The notes beneath the pieces were generated by a model, which saw only the letters and a program-made list of their open reading frames with translations, was not told the DNA's origin and did not search any database. 64,000 bases of DNA from Candidatus Accumulibacter conexus (GTDB lineage Bacteria > Pseudomonadota > Gammaproteobacteria > Burkholderiales > Rhodocyclaceae). Below, one piece after another: positions 18,697 through 28,378 of the stretch (its first letter is position 1; each line of letters begins with the position of its first letter). Where the stretch lies: assembly GCA_017592775.1 (NCBI GenBank), contig JAGFNJ010000002.1:124001-188000 (forward strand), read 5' to 3'. The position numbers were made by a program, and so were the translations under genes.

Positions 18697-19641
18697 ATGG
18701 AATTCTTCCGCATCAGAAAAGACATCCCGTTCATGCGCCATGCGGTCGCGTTCAACGTCATCTCGCTGCTGACTTTTCTGCTGGCCGTTTTCTTCCTCTT
18801 CAGTCGTGGCCTGCACCTGTCGGTCGAGTTCACCGGCGGCACGCTGATCGAGATCAATTACGCGCAGGCGGCCGATCTCGAGAAAGTCCGCGAGGGGCTC
18901 GGCAAGGCCGGCTACAGCGATTTCTCGGTACAGAACTTCGGCTCCAGCCGCGATGTGCTGATCCGCCTGCCACTCAAGGCGGAGCAGAACACCGCCAGGA
19001 TCGGGGAGTCGGTGATGCAGGCCCTGACTGCCGACGCGCCCGGTGCCAGCCTGCGGCGGGTCGAGTTCGTCGGCCCACAGGTGGGCAGGGAACTGGCGGA
19101 AAACGGTGCGCTGGCGCTGCTGCTGGTGATCGTCGGCATCGTGCTCTATCTCGCCTTCCGCTTCGAGTGGCGTTTCTCGGTCTCGGCGATCATCGCCAAC
19201 CTGCACGATGTGATCATCATCCTTGGCTTCTTCGCCTTCTTCCAGTGGGAGTTCTCGCTCTCGGTCCTGGCCGCGGTGCTGGCCGTCCTCGGTTATTCGG
19301 TCAACGAATCGGTGGTGGTTTTCGACCGCGTGCGCGAGACCTTCAAGAAGACGCGCGGCCTGACGACGCCACAGGTGCTCGACCATGCGATCACCAGCAC
19401 CATTTCGCGCACCATCATCACGCACGGTTCGACGCAGATGATGGTCCTGTCGATGCTCGTCTTCGGTGGCGAAACGCTCTACTACTTCTCGCTCGCTCTG
19501 ACCATCGGCATCTGCTTCGGCATCTACTCGTCGGTGCTCGTCGCCAGCCCGCTCGTCATGTGGCTGGGGGTGTCGCGCGAACAGTTCGTCAAGCCGAAGC
19601 GGCAGATCGAAGGCGCCAACGAGGAAGGTGCGGTCGTCTAG
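18697..19641 (+). CDS. secF: Protein-export membrane protein SecF
   Basis: This protein has 314 residues from ATG 18697, chosen because GGAAACGGAAAG precedes it and MEFFRIRKDIPFMRHA is the normal SecF N-terminus. Features are helix 1 (VISLLTFLLAVFFLFS), the family box LSVEFTGGTLIEI, the periplasmic P4-type domain and the five-helix C-terminal bundle with LGYSVNESVVVFDRVRE. It partners SecD in the same membrane complex. The operon may end here; the next gene starts 34 bases downstream on the same strand and could be co-transcribed. Confidence 0.97.
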   Translation: MEFFRIRKDIPFMRHAVAFNVISLLTFLLAVFFLFSRGLHLSVEFTGGTLIEINYAQAADLEKVREGLGKAGYSDFSVQNFGSSRDVLIRLPLKAEQNTARIGESVMQALTADAPGASLRRVEFVGPQVGRELAENGALALLLVIVGIVLYLAFRFEWRFSVSAIIANLHDVIIILGFFAFFQWEFSLSVLAAVLAVLGYSVNESVVVFDRVRETFKKTRGLTTPQVLDHAITSTISRTIITHGSTQMMVLSMLVFGGETLYYFSLALTIGICFGIYSSVLVASPLVMWLGVSREQFVKPKRQIEGANEEGAVV

Positions 19642-19675
19642 CAGAACCGTTTGTCGAACGGTGAGAGGACAAGAC

Positions 19676-20368
19676 ATGAGCACGAAGCGCATCCGCCTCT
19701 GGGATCTGCCCACCCGCGTCTTCCACTGGGCCCTGGTGCTGCTCGTCGTCGCCTCCTTCGTCAGCGGCAAGATCGGCGGCAACGCAATGGTCTGGCACGG
19801 CCGCTTCGGTCTCGCCATCCTCGGCCTGTTGAGCTTTCGGTTGCTGTGGGGAGTGATCGGCTCGACCTACGCCCGTTTCCTCACTTTCCTGCCGGCCCCC
19901 GCCGCGGTCGTCGCCTACCTGCGCGGCCAGTGGCGCGGACTCGGCCACAATCCGCTCGGCGCGCTCTCGGTTTTCGGGCTGCTCGGGCTGCTTGCCTTCC
20001 AGGTCGGCAGCGGTCTCTTCGCCAACGACGACATCTCCTTCCGCGGCCCGTTGCAAGCCCTGGTCAGCAGCGGACTCAGCGAGCGCCTCACCGGCTGGCA
20101 CAAGCTGTCGGTCAACCTGCTACTGCTGCTGGTCATCCTGCACCTGGCGGCGATCGGCTTCTATGCGCACGCCAAGAAGGACAATCTGGTCAGGCCGATG
20201 CTGACCGGCTGGAAAGAGGTCGCCCCCGACCAAGGCCCGCCGGCAACGGGTGGCGGGCCACTGGCGTTCATCGTCGCGCTGGCCTTTGCCGTTGCCGCGG
20301 TCTACGCCGGCAGCGGAGCGTGGCTGCCGCCGCCAGCCGCCGAACCGGTCTCCGCCCCCGCCTGGTAG
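19676..20368 (+). CDS. Cytochrome b561-type di-haem membrane protein
   Basis: This 230-residue protein starts at ATG 19676 with GAGAGGA upstream. It has four main membrane helices with histidines at the expected haem-ligand places: TRVFHWALVLLVV, MVWHGRFGLAIL, GWHKLSVNLLL and LVILHLAAIGFYAHAKK. A fifth hydrophobic stretch near the C-terminus follows (AFIVALAFAVAAVYAG). Such proteins move electrons between the quinone pool and soluble cytochromes. The convergent neighbour is a cytochrome c', a pairing often seen in betaproteobacteria, so electron exchange between the two is plausible but not shown. Confidence 0.85.
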   Translation: MSTKRIRLWDLPTRVFHWALVLLVVASFVSGKIGGNAMVWHGRFGLAILGLLSFRLLWGVIGSTYARFLTFLPAPAAVVAYLRGQWRGLGHNPLGALSVFGLLGLLAFQVGSGLFANDDISFRGPLQALVSSGLSERLTGWHKLSVNLLLLLVILHLAAIGFYAHAKKDNLVRPMLTGWKEVAPDQGPPATGGGPLAFIVALAFAVAAVYAGSGAWLPPPAAEPVSAPAW

Positions 20369-20437
20369 GAGGCGGGCGGCGGGCGCAAAGCGCGCTGCCG
20401 GCCGCGACCGGGCGACCGACGGCGACGCGGACCGCAA

Positions 20438-20893
20438 TCAGTCCTTGCGGTACTTGTCGTGGCAGGCCTTGCAGCTTTCGCCGGTCTTGCCGAACTGCAC
20501 CTTCACCGCGGCCGCGTCGCCCGTGGCAGCCACCTTTTGCAACTCGTTGGCTTCCTTGATGTAGGCCATCGCCAGTTCCTTGACCTTGTCCTGTTCCTTG
20601 AAGAACTCCGGCTTGACGCGCGTCTTCTCGCTGCCGACATCCTTGTCGGTACCGGCGCCGAACAGTGCTCCCATACCGGAATTGGCCGTCGCCGCCACCA
20701 GATTGGCGGCAGCGACCACCTGCTCCTTGTTGTAGCTGCCTTCGAGATTGGCCTTGATCTTGCCCATGTTCCACGCCATGAAGCTGTAGCCGGCCTTGCG
20801 GTACTTGATCATCTCTTCCGGCTTGAGTGCCTGCTGGGCGAAAACGGCCCCGGCGCAGGTGGTCAGCACGAGGGCTGCGACGACTTTCTTCAT
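20438..20893 (-). CDS. Cytochrome c' (class II c-type cytochrome)
   Basis: This 151-residue periplasmic protein has a signal peptide (MKKVVAALVLTTCAGAVFAQ, cut after VFA) and the haem motif CKACH close to the C-terminus followed by DKYRKD, the arrangement of the four-helix cytochrome c' family. MIKYRKAGYSFMAWNMGKIK is the N-terminal helix that provides the distal side. Members bind NO and may protect against nitrosative stress. It has its own upstream region and converges on the b561-type gene. No terminator hairpin was identified between them. Confidence 0.9.
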   Translation of the reverse strand: MKKVVAALVLTTCAGAVFAQQALKPEEMIKYRKAGYSFMAWNMGKIKANLEGSYNKEQVVAAANLVAATANSGMGALFGAGTDKDVGSEKTRVKPEFFKEQDKVKELAMAYIKEANELQKVAATGDAAAVKVQFGKTGESCKACHDKYRKD

Positions 20894-21128
20894 TCCTTCT
20901 CTCCGTTGTGGTTGATAAGACAGGCACGGGAAGTACCAGAAGGCGTTCCTCCCGTGTGCTGGTCAGAGCGATCGCCACACCCTCGGGCGACCGGCACCGC
21001 CGCGAGCCAGTCCCGGCAGCCGCCGCGGCATGGCGACGTCTCCAGCCGCGGCGGATTGTGCCACACTGCGCGGCATCGGGTCTGTAACCGCGGTCACCTG
21101 GACAGCCCGCGCAGCCTGCCAAGGTGAT

Positions 21129-21449
21129 TCAGAGCGCGAAAACGTGCTTCGTCCGCAGGGTCCGCTGCTCGCTGACGAGCAGAAGCAGACGATCGATGTT
21201 GGGATGCCTGCCGGGGTTTGCCCGCGCCCCATCGACATGCTCGGCAAACAGTTCGAGGCCCTTGGCTGCCGCCTCGGGAGTGATCGCACCGTAGGTCTGC
21301 GCGAGATGGTTGTAGACCGCCAGCGCACCCTGGCTTCCCGCACGGTTTTCGATGCTGCCGGCGACCTCGCCAGCAGCATCCAGCAGGTGGATCGCCTGCA
21401 GGTGGGATATCCCGGGCAACTTGCGCAGATTCTCGGCAAAGGTGGGCAC
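21129..21449 (-). CDS. Small DUF2322-like protein
   Basis: This 106-residue soluble protein, MPTFAENLRKLPGISHLQAI at its start, contains SIENRAGSQGALAVYNHLAQ and LELFAEHVDGARANPGRHPN. I recognise this as resembling the DUF2322 family of proteobacterial proteins of unknown function. No signal peptide, membrane helix or catalytic motif is visible. It follows the zinc-ribbon gene by three bases on the same strand, in an apparent purB-zinc ribbon-DUF2322 operon. Confidence 0.65.
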   Translation of the reverse strand: MPTFAENLRKLPGISHLQAIHLLDAAGEVAGSIENRAGSQGALAVYNHLAQTYGAITPEAAAKGLELFAEHVDGARANPGRHPNIDRLLLLVSEQRTLRTKHVFAL

Positions 21450-21452
21450 GGC

Positions 21453-21781
21453 CTACCTCCTCCAGTTGACGATCATGCCGATGATGACGCCCGCCGCTGC
21501 GCAGCCGAAGGTCGTCATCAGCACCGGTGTCCACGTCGTCTGCTCGGGGCCGACGTAGGACGACCAGGCGGCGCTCGCCAGCCCGCCGGTCAGGAAACCG
21601 AACAGCCAGCCCAGCATGGCGCCACGCATCAGCGCGCCGCGCCGGCCGTCCTCGCCGCAGCAGTATGGGCAATACGGCGATCCGACAGGCACCGGCTGCG
21701 AGCAACTCGGGCAGGCGATCATTGCCGGCGCCGGTTCGCCAGCCGGGTCCGTCGTCGCCGGAGAACGCTGATCGGCGCCCA

Positions 21782-21782
<1 letters not shown>
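21453..21782 (-). CDS. Zinc-ribbon membrane protein
   Basis: This 109-residue protein has an N-terminal zinc ribbon (CPSCSQ then CPYC, residues 24-41) and two membrane helices (AMLGWLFGFLTGGLASAAW and TTFGCAAAGVIIGMIVNW). The start ATG shares its A with the purB stop codon (TGATG), so translation is probably coupled to purB. No function is known; the ribbon probably faces the cytoplasm. It might be a membrane-anchored protein-binding module. Confidence 0.75.
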
Positions 21783-23236
<1,454 letters not shown>

Positions 23237-23273
23237 CTATAATCGTGCGCAGTTTTTTACCATCGGGAATCAG

Positions 23274-23882
23274 ATGAAGCTCATCGGCTCACTAACCAGT
23301 CCGTACGTCCGCAAGACGCGGGTCGTCCTCGCCGAGAAGAAGATCGACTACGAATTCGAGATCGACTCGCCATGGACGCCGGAAAACCAGGTGGCCAACG
23401 TCAATCCGCTGGGCAAGATCCCGGTGCTCGTCCTCGACGACAACACCGCCCTGTTCGATTCGCGAGTCATCGTCGAGTACCTCGACAACTCCGCGCCCAA
23501 CAACAAGCTGATGCCCGCGCCAAACCGCGAGCGTTCCGAAGTGAAGCGCTGGGAGGCGCTCGCCGACGGGTTGTGTGACGCCGCTGCACTGGTCTTCCTC
23601 GAGAAGAAGCGCCCCGCAACACAGCAGAGCCAGGACTGGATCGCTCGCCAGCAGGCCAAGATCATCAACAGTCTCGAATACATGTCCAGCGAACTCGGCG
23701 ACGGCAACTGGTGCATGGGCACACACTTCTCGCTCGCCGACGTCGCCAGCGGCTGTGCGCTCGGCTACCTGGTCTTCCGTTTTCCGGAGATCGACTGGCG
23801 TGGCAAGCACCCCAATCTCGCCCGCCTGTATGAGAAGCTGATGCTGCGTCCGGCGTTCAGCGAAACCGTTCCGCAGGGCTGA
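23274..23882 (+). CDS. Glutathione S-transferase family protein (YibF-like)
   Basis: This 202-residue protein starts at ATG 23274. It has a thioredoxin-fold N-terminal GST domain (MKLIGSLTSPYVRKTRVVL, NPLGKIPVLVLDD, LFDSRVIVEYLD) and an all-helical C-terminal domain (FSLADVASGCALGYLVFRF). Length and motifs match the E. coli YibF type, which lacks a defined substrate. A perfect -10 hexamer TATAAT lies at 23238-23243, 31 bases before the start, with no clear -35. It could also be called SspA-like, but the SspA surface pocket could not be confirmed by eye. Confidence 0.85.
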   Translation: MKLIGSLTSPYVRKTRVVLAEKKIDYEFEIDSPWTPENQVANVNPLGKIPVLVLDDNTALFDSRVIVEYLDNSAPNNKLMPAPNRERSEVKRWEALADGLCDAAALVFLEKKRPATQQSQDWIARQQAKIINSLEYMSSELGDGNWCMGTHFSLADVASGCALGYLVFRFPEIDWRGKHPNLARLYEKLMLRPAFSETVPQG

Positions 23883-24025
23883 TTCTCCCGCACGGCGAGA
23901 GCGGGACGTCTTGCCTGCCTCGGCAAGTCGTTTCGGAAGTCAGTCAGCGATCGCTCAGAAAGCCGGCGGCGATCGTCGGCGCGAGGCCGCACTCCTCAGC
24001 TGGTGGGTGTCGTTCTGGGCGAGGC

Positions 24026-24982
24026 TCATTTCCCCGGCGCCGCCGGCCCGGCGACGGCCGTCGGATCCAGTCCCTGTGCGCCGACCTCGACGGCGTCCAC
24101 CTTGCCGTCTTCCTGCAGCAGCGCCTCCTCCGACTTCCGGTTCAGCACGACGATGCTGATGCGGCGGTTGATCGAACTCAGCGGGTCGTTGCGATCGAAC
24201 AGGACTGTCGACGCCAGACCGACGACGCGCAGGACCTTGTGCTCATCCATGCCGCCCGTGATCAGTTCGCGCCGCGATGCGTTCGCCCGGTTCGCGGACA
24301 GCTCCCAGTTCGAGAAACCCTTGTCGCCGCCGCCGAACTGCGCCGCGTCAGTATGGCCGGAAAGGCTCAGCTTGTTCGGCACCGCGTTCAGCGCCTTGCC
24401 GATCTCGCGCAGGATCACCCGCGTATAGGGCTTCAGCTCGGCGCTGCTGGTGTCGAACATCGGCCGGTTCTGCTCGTCGACGATCTGTATGCGCAGCCCC
24501 TCGCTGGTCACGTCCACCAGCAACTGGTTCTTGAACTGCCGGAGGGCTGGATTGCTTTCGATCAGTTTCTCGATGCTCTGCTTCAGTTCGCCGAGCATCA
24601 CTTTCTCCAGCTCCTCGAATTCCCTGCGAGCCTGCTCGGCGTTGGTTTCCTTCAGGTTGACCGTCCTGCTCTTGGCGTCGATGTCGCCACCCTTGACCTG
24701 GCCCGCCGTGCGCGTCAGATCCTTGCCGCCACCCTTGAGCACGCTCGAACTGTCGCCCGTTCCCGACCCGCCCTGCGAGGCGATCTTGAGCGGGTTCTGG
24801 AAGTAATCGGCAATGCCCTTGAGATCGCCGCTGGCGGTCGATCCCAGCAGCCACATCAGCAGGAAGAAGGCCATCATCGCCGTCACGAAGTCGGCGTAGG
24901 CAATCTTCCAGGCACCACCGTGGTGACCACCGGCAACCTTCTTGATGCGCTTGACGACTATCGGGCGCAGATCATCGCTCAT
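24026..24982 (-). CDS. motB: Flagellar motor stator protein MotB
   Basis: This 318-residue protein has an N-terminal cytoplasmic segment followed by the single helix with the proton-binding aspartate (KIAYADFVTAMMAFFLLMWL), a linker, and an OmpA-like peptidoglycan-binding domain (SAELKPYTRVILREIG, SLSGHTDAAQF, NRRISIVVLNR). The MotB plug region follows the helix (LKGIADYFQNPL). It lies 32 bases downstream of motA. The pair supplies the torque-generating stator; no other flagellar gene is in the window. Confidence 0.96.
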   Translation of the reverse strand: MSDDLRPIVVKRIKKVAGGHHGGAWKIAYADFVTAMMAFFLLMWLLGSTASGDLKGIADYFQNPLKIASQGGSGTGDSSSVLKGGGKDLTRTAGQVKGGDIDAKSRTVNLKETNAEQARREFEELEKVMLGELKQSIEKLIESNPALRQFKNQLLVDVTSEGLRIQIVDEQNRPMFDTSSAELKPYTRVILREIGKALNAVPNKLSLSGHTDAAQFGGGDKGFSNWELSANRANASRRELITGGMDEHKVLRVVGLASTVLFDRNDPLSSINRRISIVVLNRKSEEALLQEDGKVDAVEVGAQGLDPTAVAGPAAPGK

Positions 24983-25014
24983 TCATTCTCCCCAGTCGGT
25001 CGCCAGTGCAGGGC

Positions 25015-25872
25015 CTACTTGCCCTTGCGATTCTTGAGCTCCTCTTCCAGCTCACGGAAACTCGGACGGACATCGGCCGCCAGTGCCTTGCGGCCAAACT
25101 CGACGGCCACCTGCGGCGCATATCCTGACATCGACGCCAGCAGGACGACCTTGATCACCTGGTAAATCTTCGACCCCTCCTGCGCCTTCTGCTCGAGCAG
25201 GCTGGCCACCGGCGAAACGAAACCGTAGGCGATGAGGATGCCGAGGAAGGTACCGACCAGCGCACCGCCGATCATCTTGCCGAGGACGGCTGGCGGCTCG
25301 CCCACCGACCCCATGACGTTGACCACTCCCATCACGGCGACGACGATGCCGAAGGCGGGCACCGCGTCGCCCACCTTCGACACCACATGACCGGGGGTCT
25401 CGGCCTCGTGGTGGTGCGTCTCGATTTCGATGTCCATCAGGCTTTCGATCTCGATGGCGTTGAGGTTTCCGCCGACCATCATCCGCAGATAATCGGTAAT
25501 GAACTCGATCACATGGTGGTCACCGGCGAGCGCCGGATACTTGCTGAAGATCGGGCTTTCCTGCGGATTCTCGACGTCGTTCTCGATCGACATCAGCCCC
25601 TCCTTGCGCACCTTCGCCAGAACCTCGAAGAGCATCGCCAGCAGGTCGATGTAGAGCGCCCGGGTATAGTGCGAACCCTTGAACAGGCTCGGTAGCGCGC
25701 CGATCGTCGTCTTGATGATCTTGATGTCGTTGGAAGCAACGAAACCGCCAACCGTCAGGCCGACGATCGCCACGTACTCGAGCGGCACCCACAATGCAGC
25801 CAGGCTACCGTGAACCGCGTAGGTTCCCAGCGCCGAAGCCAGAATGATGACGTAGCCAACAATCAGAAACAT
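25015..25872 (-). CDS. motA: Flagellar motor stator protein MotA
   Basis: This 285-residue protein starts at ATG 25872, preceded by AAGGGGGGG, and the sequence MFLIVGYVIILASALGTYAV is the standard MotA start. Four membrane helices are visible, with the conserved proline-rich helix 3-4 region (FGIVVAVMGVVNVMGSVGEP; IGGALVGTFLGILIAYGFVS) and a large cytoplasmic loop with charged residues that contact FliG. It is first in the motAB unit and divergent from the Nudix gene. The usual class II/III flagellar promoter was not identified. Confidence 0.96.
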   Translation of the reverse strand: MFLIVGYVIILASALGTYAVHGSLAALWVPLEYVAIVGLTVGGFVASNDIKIIKTTIGALPSLFKGSHYTRALYIDLLAMLFEVLAKVRKEGLMSIENDVENPQESPIFSKYPALAGDHHVIEFITDYLRMMVGGNLNAIEIESLMDIEIETHHHEAETPGHVVSKVGDAVPAFGIVVAVMGVVNVMGSVGEPPAVLGKMIGGALVGTFLGILIAYGFVSPVASLLEQKAQEGSKIYQVIKVVLLASMSGYAPQVAVEFGRKALAADVRPSFRELEEELKNRKGK

Positions 25873-26119
25873 CCGCCCCCCCTTTTCATGGCGCGTCCGG
25901 ACGGCCCGGCTCCGCGAACCCGACCGTGATCGCGCATTGTAGCCACATTGAGCCACGTCGGCATCGGCCAATCGCCTTGAATTGAGGCTGAAGGGCAGCG
26001 TTCCGGCCGCGTTCGCGCTGTCTCGACGCTGCGGCGGCGGAAGACCCTGCCCCGCCCTCTGGCGGACAAATGGTTTAAACTTGCCGCGTCCGCAGTCAGC
26101 TCCCGAGGCAAGCAGAAGA

Positions 26120-26665
26120 ATGAAGTTTTGCAGCGTATGTGGCGCAACGGTCGAACTGGCGATCCCGGCAGGTGACAGCCTGCCGCGGCACGTCTGCCCG
26201 CAATGCGGAACGATTCATTACCAGAACCCGAAGCTGGTGGTCGGCTGCATCGCCGAATGGCGGGACCGGATCCTGCTCTGCCGGCGCTCGATCGAGCCAC
26301 GCTACGGACTATGGACCCTGCCAGCGGGGTTCATGGAGAACGGCGAATCGACCGCCCAGGCGGCGATTCGCGAAACCCTCGAGGAAGCCTGCGCACGGGT
26401 CGAGATCGGGCCGCTTTTCTCGCTCGTCAATGTGCCGCACATCAACCAGGTACACCTCTTCTATCGTGCCCGCCTGCTCGACACCGGCTTTGCCGCCGGC
26501 CTCGAGACACTCGAGACACGACTGTTTGCCGAGGACTGCGTGCCTTGGCAAACGCTCGCCTTCCAGACTGTCGCCCTGTGCCTGCAGGCGTACTTTGCGG
26601 ATCGGCGCAGGGGCCGATTCGGGCTGCACGAGGACTGCATCGGGCGCCGCGGCGAGCAGGCCTAG
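26120..26665 (+). CDS. Nudix hydrolase with N-terminal zinc ribbon
   Basis: This 181-residue protein starts at ATG 26120 with a weak AGAAGA upstream. An N-terminal CSVCG plus CPQCG ribbon (residues 4-33) precedes the Nudix fold. The Nudix box reads GFMENGESTAQAAIRETLEE and continues ACARV: all acidic and arginine residues are in place, but the usual glycine after EEx is Cys. I recall this variant in related betaproteobacterial proteins. The likely substrate is ADP-ribose or a dinucleotide such as NADH, as in zinc-ribbon Nudix relatives, but this is inference. The stop shares CTAG with the convergent TonB-like gene. Confidence 0.85.
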   Translation: MKFCSVCGATVELAIPAGDSLPRHVCPQCGTIHYQNPKLVVGCIAEWRDRILLCRRSIEPRYGLWTLPAGFMENGESTAQAAIRETLEEACARVEIGPLFSLVNVPHINQVHLFYRARLLDTGFAAGLETLETRLFAEDCVPWQTLAFQTVALCLQAYFADRRRGRFGLHEDCIGRRGEQA

Positions 26666-27426
26666 CGGGCATCGTCCAGCGTGAACTCGATCGGCAACAG
26701 GATGCGGAAGTCTCGCCCCTTGAGCCCCGCGGGCACAGCGGTGTCCGCAGAAGCCTGCTCGAGCATCGCCACCGCCTGCTGATCGAGAGCGGCATGGCCG
26801 CTCGAACGTACGAGCGACAGTTGCGGACGCGGCTGCCAGGCGCTGACACTGACAGCCACCTCGACGCGCCCCTCCCAGCCACGCTCACGCGCCAGCGCCG
26901 GGTAGCGCTTGAAGCGGCGCGAGGCGATCGCCAGATCGACCCGATACTGCCGCAGATCATCTGCACTGATAGCCGTGGCCGGGGTCGCTGCACCCGCCCG
27001 GGAGTCCGTCGCCTGCGTTTCGCGCGCCGCCGGCTGCGCGTCCGCAGCCGACGCGCCGCCAGCCGGCAAGGCGCCGGCTGGCGGCGATTGCGCCGGCCCG
27101 GGCCGCGCCGCTCGGGGATCGCGCGACGACGACGCTGACTGCGCGCCCACCGCGCGGGGTGCTGGCGCGCCTGGGGCTGCAGCAGTGGCTGCCGGGGGGG
27201 GCTCGCGCGCTCCCCGGCCGGATGCCGGGAACGCCGACAGGGCCCCGGTCTCGGCAGCGACTTCGGCAGGCGCGAACGGCCGATCAACGAGCCTGGCGAC
27301 GACAGGATCGCCTGCCGTCACCATCGGCCGTTGCGGCAGACGATAGGCTGGCGCCAGCAGGGCTGCGTGCGCCAGCAGCGAAGCCAGCAGTGCCAGCAGG
27401 ATCCGGCGGCGGGCCGCTTCAACCAT
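26662..27426 (-). CDS. TonB-like energy transducer protein
   Basis: This 254-residue protein starts at ATG 27426. Its layout is a single N-terminal helix (ILLALLASLLAHAALLAP), a long Ala/Pro/Gly-rich linker and a TonB C-terminal domain (RYPALARERGWEGRVEVAVS). TonB-like proteins span the periplasm to drive outer-membrane receptors, though many TonB-box-lacking relatives exist. No exbB, exbD or receptor gene is adjacent. The linker is low complexity and its composition is typical of this high-GC organism. Its stop codon overlaps the convergent Nudix stop in a shared CTAG. Confidence 0.75.
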   Translation of the reverse strand: MVEAARRRILLALLASLLAHAALLAPAYRLPQRPMVTAGDPVVARLVDRPFAPAEVAAETGALSAFPASGRGAREPPPAATAAAPGAPAPRAVGAQSASSSRDPRAARPGPAQSPPAGALPAGGASAADAQPAARETQATDSRAGAATPATAISADDLRQYRVDLAIASRRFKRYPALARERGWEGRVEVAVSVSAWQPRPQLSLVRSSGHAALDQQAVAMLEQASADTAVPAGLKGRDFRILLPIEFTLDDAR

Positions 27427-27682
27427 GGCCCCTCGCGCCAACGCGCTGCGCCGTACTCATGTCGATGCCCCCCGCAGCCGCGGTGCATGCGCCGCCGCTC
27501 GGCCCGGCCACTTGGCGTTGCCGACGACCCGTCGCACGCCGCAGTTTCGGCGCGGCGCCACCGCCGACAGGCGAGCGCCCGGCCGACGCGACGGCGCCGG
27601 CACACGGCATCGTGGCCGCTCGCTGCAGACGCGCAGTGCCGGCCGCGTGTGCGTCCGGACTTGGTCGCCGCTGCCAGCCCCG

Positions 27683-27823
27683 CTACTTGCCGATCTGCGC
27701 CTGATCCTCACGCATCTTCCTGCTGAAGAAGCGCGCGAACCAGACCGACATGCCAATCACGAAGACGATGACGAACAGACTGAACAGACCATAATCCGTC
27801 GAAAACAGCAGATCCCAAGCCAT
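27683..27823 (-). CDS. DUF3149-type 46-residue membrane microprotein
   Basis: An ATG at 27823 behind GGAGCTTGGAG opens a 46-codon frame ending at 27683. The translation begins MAWDLLFSTDYGLFSLFVIV, continues with VFVIGMSVWFARFFSRK and ends MREDQAQIGK: one membrane helix with a charged tail. This is the pattern of the DUF3149 family as I know it. It follows ccoH by 15 bases on the same strand, so it is probably the last gene of the ccoGH unit. A role in cbb3 oxidase assembly is suggested by context only. Confidence 0.75.
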   Translation of the reverse strand: MAWDLLFSTDYGLFSLFVIVFVIGMSVWFARFFSRKMREDQAQIGK

Positions 27824-27838
27824 CTCCAAGCTCCTCTC

Positions 27839-28378
27839 TCAATTGCCCTGCGCCACGGGCTTCGCCGGGCGCAGAGCGTGCAACCGCAACACCACCTCCG
27901 GCTCGACGACCCAGTCACCGAGCAGACGCCACTCCTGACCCTCATCTTCGAGGATGACGTGCCAGCGCCCCTGCAGCGGCCGCAGGGTCCCACCGTAGAC
28001 CGACCCGCCCTCGGAGCGCAACAACAGCTTCTGATCCAGCCCCGGACGCGTCGGATGCGCGACGCGCATGATCAGCGAATCGGGGAGGCGGACGCCCTCG
28101 TTGGCCTGCAACAGGGCGCGAATCCGCTCACCGTTCGCCCCCAGGACCAGCTCGGCAACGACCCCGAGGTCGGCGGCGCGCTGATCGCGAGCCGTTCGCT
28201 GATTGATCCCCAGCCCTTCCTTGTAATAGTCATCGACGACCAGGCCATCATTGCTGACCACCGCCAGATAGGCGGTGACCAGACCGGCAACGACGACGAC
28301 CAGTGGTCCGAGCATCAGCAGCCATGGCCAGGGCTCCCGATACCACGGCGTTGCTCGAGGCTGGGCAGGTTTGCTCAT
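27839..28378 (-). CDS. ccoH: cbb3 oxidase assembly protein CcoH (FixH family)
   Basis: This 179-residue protein has one N-terminal membrane helix (PWLLMLGPLVVVVAGLVTAYL) followed by the FixH hallmark DDYYKEGLGINQR and a periplasmic beta-domain (GGTLRPLQGRWHVILEDEGQ). CcoH binds early CcoP/CcoN intermediates during cbb3 assembly. The ATG overlaps the ccoG stop by four bases (ATGA). The length exceeds the minimal family, consistent with the duplicated periplasmic part seen in betaproteobacteria. Confidence 0.88.
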   Translation of the reverse strand: MSKPAQPRATPWYREPWPWLLMLGPLVVVVAGLVTAYLAVVSNDGLVVDDYYKEGLGINQRTARDQRAADLGVVAELVLGANGERIRALLQANEGVRLPDSLIMRVAHPTRPGLDQKLLLRSEGGSVYGGTLRPLQGRWHVILEDEGQEWRLLGDWVVEPEVVLRLHALRPAKPVAQGN

